From Brachypodium distachyon (lineage: Eukaryota > Streptophyta > Magnoliopsida > Poales > Poaceae), in contig NC_016131.3 in NCBI RefSeq assembly GCF_000005505.3, positions 17,319,501 to 17,383,500 on the forward strand: a stretch of DNA of 64,000 nt, written 5' to 3'. Under the pieces are notes generated by a model that saw only the letters and a list, made by a program, of their open reading frames with translations, was not told the origin of the DNA and did not search any database. This document shows positions 55,975 to 64,000 of the stretch, piece by piece (the first letter of the stretch is position 1; every line of letters starts with the position of its first letter). Made by a program: the position numbers and the translations under genes.

Positions 55975-58900
55975 CTACGACTCAGACCCACCGCAGCACA
56001 CCTCGGAGCAGCACTCGTAGCAACCGAGGCACGAGAGTGCCGCACATATCTGTGCCATCATGATGGCGCACTGGTCATTCATCCTGTTACATGCCTTGAT
56101 GCAGCACATGCAGCAGAGGCAGTCAGCTAGGCGGCCGCAGCACCCGCCTGCCTTCTTGAATATCTTTAGCGTCTCCGGCGGCTTTTCTTCGCCAAAACCT
56201 GTGAGGAGATTGTCCCTGGTGGCGGCTTTGTCACCAAATCCGAGCTTTAGACCATGAAGAGGGATTCGTAGTGGCTCATTGGAGCCTTTGTGTCCTTTTG
56301 TCTTCTGCTTACCCTGTTCAAGTACACGAAGTTCAGTAAGTTCTTTTATGTTGGCGAAAAACGTCAGTATAAATGGGAGACAACTCTAAGAAAATTCCAC
56401 CCTGGAAAGTAATCCGTATGAACCTACCTTTTGTGCTGCACCCAAATTGGTTTGAAGTACAACCATTCTTGTATACTCAGAAAGAACGCTATTCTGTATG
56501 CTTAAATCCATTACCTGCAAAATAAGAAAAGGAGTAATTTAAGAACTATATACTATCAATTGAAAGAATTCAAACCAGAGAATGCAAGACATGCAAAACC
56601 ACCGAGAACTTATGTGGAGAACATGCTCCAAGCCATAAATGAAATGGAGACTTATAACCACGACAGCATGCAGCAACGGCCACAACTCAAAATATACTCA
56701 ATATTCAGAACAATCGATATAAGAAACAAATAATGGATGGATTAAAATATCAGCTACTTTTCAAAACCATAAACAACCGTTTTACTCCTTCACTGAAAAC
56801 TGATAAGTGGGAACTGCTCATGTTTTGGTGCTTCTTCAACTTCGTGTACCATTATGTGACAAGTTAATGAGTTATCGTTCTAGGATAACCTGTAAATTCC
56901 TAATTCTATAAACATAATTCAATGCACTGAAAATTCAATAGAGATTTGAAGTCAAAAACATCAGCTTACCTTTCTCTCCAGTTGTTTGTCTGCAGAAAAC
57001 CATGCCTTCGCTGTGAGAAGAGCAATCTGTTGTGCCGCCAAAACCTAAAATCCATAACCAAGATTTAAATCATCACAGAATTGAATCAAGTTGTGCAAGT
57101 CCCCTAATGGTGGCAAAACTCGTGACTCATAAGAAAACGTATAAAGTTTGGGTGTCTTACTTCATCAAGAGGTGTGTCCTTTATATGCTGGACCTTCAGT
57201 TCAATCGAGATTTCTGTCATGTCAGCCAAGTAGCCCTTCGCTACAACTGTCTCAGGAAACTTGCCTCGGTATTGTCCAGATACACATAAAGGACACTGTG
57301 CTGAAATGTCTGGAATATATTCAGAATCCACCTGGACAGAAAAAAGAAACGTCAACCATAAGATCATCAGGCATTTTTTCTAGCTATACTTGCAAAATCT
57401 AGCCCCATTTCCAATCCATCCAAACCCATACAAATAAGGCAGCGATACATCAGCTTAAAAGTTTCTTCAAAATAAGTTGGTCCCCAAAAGAGCAGCATGA
57501 GTACAATGCCTGGAAAAAAATGATCCAAACTATCTAAAATAGGGTATCACAACATAAAGCGCCTACTGCCATGTAAGACATACCTCAAATCATCATCCAA
57601 GAAAGGTTTTTACAGCATCATCATTCAAACTATCTAAAATCATATGCACCACTACGATTTTTAGATAAACTGTTTAAGATAGGAACATGATGCCAAACTA
57701 TCTAAAATAGGAACATGATGCAAGCAACAACTGCTTAAGAAATTTACAGCATCCAAGAAAGGTTAAAGCCTTAAAGGCATAGTTTTAAAATCATATGCAC
57801 CGCTACGATTTTTAGATAAACAGGGCACAACAAAAAGAGTTGTGCAATTAACCATACACATACCTCAAAATCATCAAGATGTTTTGTAGCATCAATGGAG
57901 ATGTTTGACACAATTGTATTTGATGCTCTCCTGAACCACTTCAGTATTCGACTCTCGACAGATTCTGGATACAAAATTCAGAAGAAAAAAATGTTACTAC
58001 CTCCGTCCGGGTTTATAAGGCCTGTATTGGTTTTGTGCCAAACTTGGACCAACAATTATACAAATAACACTCAAGATATGTATATAAAAGTCACACCATT
58101 AGAAAGAATTTTCCAATACGAATCAAACAATCTCTCTTTTGTGTCACAATAAACTCATATAGCTAATGTAATTTTTGATCAAAGTTTGTCATAAAATTCC
58201 GTGTGGGCCTTACATACCCAGACAGAGGGAGTACTATTATAAAGGTTTACTGACATGAGTTCGATAAATCTTGTATATCAGAGTCAAAGAGCACAGTACA
58301 ATATAAATTGGAGTCTTAATAACAATTTGAACTGATGACTATTTATACTTCATATCTGCATAGTGGCCATCACCAAAACTTCCAATTATATACAAATAAA
58401 TACTCAGCCACAGAAAAGGGTATATATTATACACAGAACAAAGGGCACAACATGAAGATTGCTAATTCGGTAAAATAAACAGTCTGGGGGTCTAGTACCT
58501 GTCTCGAGTGCACTATCATAATGCCCCTTGCCAACTGATGCAAGCATGCGCAAGAAATAATGGTTGCAATGTAAACCTAACAATCATGAAAAGAACAAAC
58601 GAAATTATAAGAACATACATCGGTACATGGCAATAAATTACAATACTATGTCGTTTGTGAGCTTTCTTTTACACAGGAATAAATATAAGCGTATCGAATG
58701 ATCAGCTGCCAATAAGCTTTATAAGAGCTTCCATTTTTAATCCTGAGAACTGCCTGGACATAGTTCCAGAATTCAGGTACTACAATAATTGTGTACTGGC
58801 AGGTACGCCTTAATATTACCTAGTCCAAAAGTAGAAATGCGGGGAGACTTAGGTCCTCTGCTGATGAGCTCAGTTTTCATAGTTTGGCATATGTTATGTT

Positions 58901-61900
58901 CATCATCAACCGATCCATCAGTCATAAGAAAGATTTGTGGGAGCACATCATGGACGCTTGACAATAATGCCATTGCCTTACATGAGGAACAAAACAGTAG
59001 GGGGTTATGAAACAACAAAGAGAACAGTGGGAGATCAACAATAATGTATGCACATATCATTGAGATCATATGCAAAATAATAATACCTCACTCAAAGGAT
59101 GCATAATATCTGTGCCACCCTCACCAACAAAGTTTCCGTTCATCCAATCAATAGCACTTGCTGTAGTTTTCTCATTTACTTTCTCTAAACATGATGAGAA
59201 CGAATGGAGCTCATCATTGAATGTTACAATGTTGAAGTAATCTCCTTGCGCGAGTTCTGAAAGAGCGGTAGACACTGCATTCTTCACATTTTCAAGAGGT
59301 TTTCCGTGCATGCTTCCACTTGTATCAACAACAAACACAACTGCCTTTTTGAAGACCTATTTGGATTGCTGGGATGAGATAAAGCACCAAAAAGGCATAT
59401 TTTGCGAAGCGAGAGGTTGATAAACCAAAATTGATATGAAAAAAGCTACTTAAATCGCATATTATTTCCTGCGAATTCAATGATGAATGTATCAAAGATA
59501 ACAAAACTAGCACTTTATATTCAATTACCAGCATTTCCCAAGGGCGGGAGAACAGAATCTAATGGCAATTGGAACTATTTCATGATCACAACAGGGTAAC
59601 CATGATAACAGTGGTGTTGCATTAGCTTAATCAGGAAAGTTACTACATGAGATCCCTGCCTTCAAAAATAAGATTTTCCAAATGCAGACATCTCAATCGA
59701 GGAAGATGTGTCTCATTATATCAAATGGACAATGGCAGTGCAAAAGGACAGCAGGTAAGCAGCTAACCTTTCTATTGCCACTTCCAGGTAAGAGAAAAAT
59801 GCTGAACCTATCTCTATCATCGTAATCCTGTGATGTTGAAGGCTGTACGAGGATACTACCAGAGAAATCACCAGAGTAAACCTGTACACATCCACACAAA
59901 TTAGGCACACACAAAAAACACATAGGAAGCAGTATTGCAAGCATGACTAATCATCTTCTTTTTTCTCTCTAGTAACGATAATCATTCTAAGATGGCTTGA
60001 AGGTCAGACATTCAAAGGAACTAGTGCAGTACAGCTAATCATGATCATAGCAGGATTAACTCACACTGTAGGAAAAGGTGAAATCTTTGCTCGACCAAAA
60101 CTCAACAATTGCTTCATGCAAGAAAGACAACTTCTCACCCTGCCTTGCCTTTTCCTGAAATTGAGATATAAATCCTTCTGATGGCTCCCAAATGCATATC
60201 AAAACAGTATCTAAGAAATACGGTATACTTGATTACCTTCAGCGGGTGGCTTGTACCCTGCAACAAAACCTCTTTACTAAACCCACTATTCACAGTCAAT
60301 TGAATTTTCTCCCTCTTCATGAATACTTTTGGTAATGGGTTGACATAGTACGGAAAACGGAAAGGTATGTCGACTGAGATCTGCCCATTGTCATAGTGCA
60401 ACTTCTGAGACCATCTAATTGTGGCTACGATATCCGCTCCACCCTCCACCTTGATAAATAAGATATCAATGAAAATCAGCAAAGATATGTTCACCAAAAT
60501 CTTCAAACATGACAGTGGAAGACTAGAAACCTATGTGTGTGTATAGCAAGTACCTGTGGTATTGTCAAGCAAAACATATGGGGTTTCAGAAAGCCCCCAG
60601 TATCAGCTTTACCGATATTCTCCATGGTGTGGTCTTCTACTTCGATTACTTGAGTATTGTACGATCTTCTTCCAACAGTAACCTCAGCGCCTAGAATTGA
60701 ACCCTATTAGCCAAACCGTTCTTAGGTTGAGACCATCAGAAAGTATAATTAAAAATATTTGTGAGATACATACACTAACTACTTAATGCAATGTTTGATG
60801 TATTTTTTCTTAATGATGGACAATAAAAAAAACTACATGAGATATCAAATATGGATAAAAAATTGCTCAATTAGTCTTCCACGTTAGCTGTGCCTATCAA
60901 ATTATTACATGCAAGCATCCAGACTGTCAGATAAAAACAAAAGTTTTGTTTACAACAAAATCTAATGTTACAGCAAGTGCTTGAGTTATTTTACTTTACT
61001 TGTGCAAGTCCTTGCCAACCCATTCTGCAAGGCAAGTAAACAACAGCAACCCAGCCGCGCTATCAAATTAATCTTCGTTTCCAAGTCATGTATATTCTAG
61101 CACCTTTTAAAGGAACATCAGATATACTTCTATGAGATAATCCAACATATGCGTGTCTAAACAAGACAATACACCATCTCCTGTACATTCCAAGTGTGTT
61201 TTCATCTTGCATGACTGTCTCATCTTCATAGAAATCAAGTTATCTCTGCGTAACCAACCTATCCCTTCGAGTGATTATTTCCGTTGGACAAGCAAGCAAC
61301 GTTCGATATTAAAATGTACTATTCTATTATAACTGAAGGCATCCTCTTAATCGTCTAGAGCTTACGAACCAAGCTATTGACGTTATCTAGAGTTTGGTAT
61401 TGGGCAAGCCAACGATTGCAGACAATCACATTGAGACAGACAAAAACCAATCAAAACATAGGAGAGAAAGGTAAAAGCCAGTAACTAGCATCCTGCTAGA
61501 CACCCCGCCAAGTAAATATCAGATGCAATTATGTACTACTATGTGATCACCTGACAAAAATAGTGCATCCAAGCATTCCAACATCACAGGCCACGGCATA
61601 TGACAAAATACAACAAAGCAGTCGTGTTAAATGAATAGCAACTGCCAACCGAAAGTGCATGCGCCAAACATTAGCCAAACAGACCCAACAACAGTGCAGA
61701 GCCAATCACGTTAATCCTCACCAGACTGAATCCCACTGAGGCAAGCAAGCAAACAACACACCAGGGCATAAAAACGAAATACGTCAAGGGCGACAGCCAG
61801 GCAGCAGGATCCGATCGGGCTCACCTGCTCCCCCATGGGCACGACGAGGCGGACGTCGCACTCGCGGCTGCGCGTGATGCAGTGCAGCCACCAGCGGGCG

Positions 61901-62220
61901 CGCAGGGTGACGGCGGCGGCGTCGAGCGTGCAGTCCGCGGCCAGGTCGATCTCCTTCATCTGCAGCGGGATCAGCGCGGGCGGGTCGAGGCGGCCGTACA
62001 CGTAGGGCTGGTAGCTGGGCACGTCGGGGGTGTCGACGGCGCCGGGGTCGGACACCACCGCGTAGGCCATGGGCGCCGTGGGCAGCAGCAGCTGCGAGAC
62101 CGCCGCGTCGGGGCCCCGCTCCATCCCCGTGGGGGGGCGCGGCGGGGGAAGCCCGCCCGGCAGCACCAGCCGCTTCGACAGCTTGAGCCCGTCCTCCACC
62201 GCGCGCGCGAAGTCCTCCAT
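55975..62220 (-). CDS. VIT/vWA domain protein (inter-alpha-trypsin inhibitor heavy chain-like) with Cys-rich tail, 13 exons
   Basis: Exons, in transcript order: 61825-62220, 60554-60703, 60237-60449, 60065-60154, 59768-59881, 59087-59356, 58820-58976, 58499-58576, 57864-57964, 57161-57331, 56970-57044, 56428-56514, 55975-56313. They total 2241 bp, or 746 residues. The N-terminal third is the VIT-like region (GSILGAEVTVGRRSYNTQVI). The vWA domain starts at about 322 with a complete MIDAS (DTSGSMHG, FNIVTFND, FLMTDGSVDDE). CPLCVSGQYRGKFPE follows near residue 530. The last about 52 residues hold 16 Cys (CLCCMCCIKAC, CYECCSEVCC). The length matches the Arabidopsis At1g19110-type proteins, whose function is unclear; MIDAS folds bind metal and ligands. 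The start is the first ATG (MEDFARAVEDGLKLSKR); the frame extends upstream only from non-ATG codons. No signal peptide is evident. Confidence 0.95.
57583..57870. repeat. Duplicated segments within intron 9 of the vWA gene
   Basis: TAAAATCATATGCACCACTA at 57635 recurs at 57786 with one change and continues identically through TACGATTTTTAGATAAAC. CATCCAAGAAAGGTT also recurs. CATACCTCAAATCATCATC at 57579 resembles the exon 9 donor region at 57858 (CATACCTCAAAATCATCA), so a copy of that donor may lie inside the intron. Confidence 0.75.
57997..58231. mobile_element. Stowaway-type MITE in intron 8 of the vWA gene
   Basis: The 235-bp element begins CTACCTCCGTCCGGGT and ends ACCCAGACAGAGGGAG, with TA on each side. 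AT-rich and non-coding. Confidence 0.88.
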
Positions 62221-63375
62221 CGATGGATGCCCGCGGGCTGCCGCCGCCACCTAGGGTTTCAACGGGGTGGGGGGGTGGGGGGGACGATGTTATGATCTGT
62301 GGATGCGGGATGGGAGCGGCGGCGGGGCGAGGCGAGAGAGTTTATATCGGGAAGCGTCGAGGGGGCGGGGGAAGGAAGGCGGAGAGATGAGATTGATTAA
62401 GTTGGCCGGAGAAGGAAATTATGAGCTGGGTTGGGGTTGCGGGGCCGCGGGGGGTGACAGGCTGCGCACGGGCGGTGAGAATAAGGAGGGGGGCCGGCGC
62501 CCGGCGGTGCCGTGTGTCGGGACTCGGGGTCGTGGTTTTGATTCGTCCGTTTGTTTGCGAAAAAGTGGCTCCGGAACTCCGTTGGGTTTATTGTTAACGT
62601 GGTTGTTTGCAGGTGGAGCTGGGGTTGGCATCTCTGTTAAGCACCTCTGATTTCCTTTCGATTGTTTAGACCAGCTCTTTTGTATTGCAAGCATAACAGC
62701 GGGCTAAACTAGTTTGTAGAGCAATTTATGCCCTGCGGCCAATTTTTTGGCTATATTTTTTCATCCTCTTCACTTTCAGTTTGTTCAAATTTCAATTTTC
62801 TCAATATTCAAATGTAGACTTTTATTCTTTTGGAATTAAAATTGAAAATAATTTTCAAATTTGCTTAGGAAAAAATCAGAATGGCCTGACTTGGGCTGTT
62901 TTGTGGGCTTCTCAGCTTTGTTTTTTCACCTAAAAATGTATTGGGATAAGATGCGCATGATACATGCCGCACATTCATCTGTGCAGTGCGTTGCTTCAAG
63001 TTATTTTGCATAGTAGCTACACAATTCCAAATAAAATGAGAGTTGGTGTCTAGTGCTTTTATTTTACCTTTACATAATTAAACATTGCAATAGCGAGAAG
63101 AACAAGCAACAATTCATTGAAGGTAGTGAATAAAATTCATGTGGTTAATTTGAAATTCGATTTTTACAAATTGTTCCAAATTATTTACAATTCAGAATTT
63201 CCATGAGTAATGTGAACTACAATTTCGGCTATGTCAACAAATTTTGCTTGAACCCTCAAGGGAAAGTCAACAATCTAAATACAACAAGTATTCACATTAA
63301 TTTGGCAAGCTTAAGATCCCCAATATTGCAACACTAATTTTCTCTTTTGATTAAAGATTTTCATGAGAATCCTAA

Positions 63376-63632
63376 GGCCTTGTTTGGCACTCCTGTATTT
63401 CTAGTCACAAGTGGACTAGGTATTTGAGGGGATTGTGTGTTCACTCAATACTCTCAAATCTCATTCCACCTCTGAACACTAGTATGAGTATTGTTTTTAA
63501 TTGATACAAAAGTGAGACATTTTGTGGAAAAAGTTGGCATCCATGTCTGCCAAATGACGCATTCAGGGTTTCTAGATTTAGAGAGATAATATTCTACGAA
63601 CCATAGAAAAACACGAGTGTCAAACAAGGTCC
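63376..63632. mobile_element. Tourist-like MITE, same family as 14841-15132
   Basis: The left end GGCCTTGTTTGGCAC and right end GTGTCAAACAAGGTCC are inverted copies. Internal motifs CTAGTCACAAGTGG and TTTTTAATTGATAC are shared with the copies near 14841 and 15347. Confidence 0.7.
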
Positions 63633-63822
63633 AAAGAGTTTTAGTTTCGATAAGTTTTTCCTATATAGACATTCGGGGTCAATAACCACCAAAAATCACT
63701 TTTATACACCGTCAATTTTATGTCAAGTAACTGGTTGGTCTAGTTGAAATTCCTTGGTATTTTTCATGTTTCTCCATTTCCGTCTCCAAAATGCTTTGAA
63801 AAGTCATATAAATACTCCAACA

Positions 63823-64000
63823 GCTCGTTTGGCACCCCTCATTTCATTTCATTTGGTCCAAATGAAATGAAATCTAATTTTTGTTAGGATTTCATTTGGT
63901 TGAATTTGAATTCCGGATTCAAAAATCATGTTTGTCTACCACATGGATTTGTAGAGTTAGAGGCAATTTCAGAGAAATGTGGCTTGTAAAGAGGATTTGA
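63823..64000. mobile_element. Partial MITE-like element, same family as 51108-51350
   Basis: Starts ACAGCTCGTTTGGCACC and shares TTTGGTTGAATTTGAATTC and CAAAAATCATGTTTGTCTAC with the intronic copy in the DRO1-type gene. It is cut by the window end. Confidence 0.65.

Larger units (their letters stand above)
62221..64000. other. Upstream region of the vWA gene and MITE debris
   Basis: A GC-rich promoter and 5'UTR region extends to about 62530, including AAACCCTAGG on the minus strand just upstream of the start. From 62650 to 63370 I see AT-rich sequence with no gene. A Tourist-like MITE follows at 63376-63632, and a second family begins at 63823. Confidence 0.5.

Noticed and set aside
61711..62250. 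Extended N-terminus of the vWA protein starting at 62250
   Set aside because: That position is GTG, not ATG; the first ATG in frame is at 62220 and matches the family start MEDFARAVEDGL.

Overview
This is nuclear DNA of a flowering plant, most probably a small-genome pooid grass such as Brachypodium (inference). It holds ten intron-bearing or plant-type genes with GC-rich first exons. Between them lie grass-style Stowaway and Tourist MITEs, LINE fragments, a short SINE tail and a CACTA element. I found no bacterial, organellar or viral block, no CRISPR array and no complete tRNA or rRNA gene. Gene models were built by hand from splice sites. For every multi-exon gene the listed exons sum to a multiple of three and read without internal stops.

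Layout: (1) 893-5833 (-), ASI1-like BAH-RRM chromatin/RNA factor; (2) 8622-13808 (-), UBP1-type oligouridylate-binding protein with three RRMs; (3) 18236-19963 (-), JAZ/TIFY10-type jasmonate repressor; (4) 26284-28464 (+), P-class PPR protein; (5) 31822-32656 (+), SPX phosphate-signalling protein; (6) 38372-39395 (-), MYB/SANT-like protein; (7) 42475-44195 (+), seven-TM TMEM87/CAND-type protein; (8) 45884-47540 (+), eEF1B beta/delta-type exchange factor; (9) 50632-52249 (-), DRO1/qSOR1-type IGT (LAZY) protein; (10) 55975-62220 (-), VIT/vWA protein with a cysteine-rich tail.

From memory, the neighbours DRO1-type, eEF1B, SPX, JAZ and UBP1 resemble a rice chromosome 7 segment carrying qSOR1, EF1-beta, SPX6 and JAZ7. 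The region is therefore best read as conserved grass synteny with lineage-specific transposon insertions. The genes do not form one pathway, although root angle, phosphate and jasmonate regulators lie close together.

The most interesting signals are in the introns and repeats: a pair of near-identical 124-bp Stowaway elements in inverted orientation inside the ASI1-like gene; a Mutator-type MITE with a perfect 9-bp target duplication, and six 27-bp acceptor-like repeats just upstream of an acceptor, in the UBP1 gene; a Jas intron whose retention stops translation at once; an eEF1B stop codon made by splicing; 221-bp direct repeats around a LINE-bearing insert; and a CACTA element whose exact excision would restore a tandem repeat unit. 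I did not find a convincing new multi-gene system.
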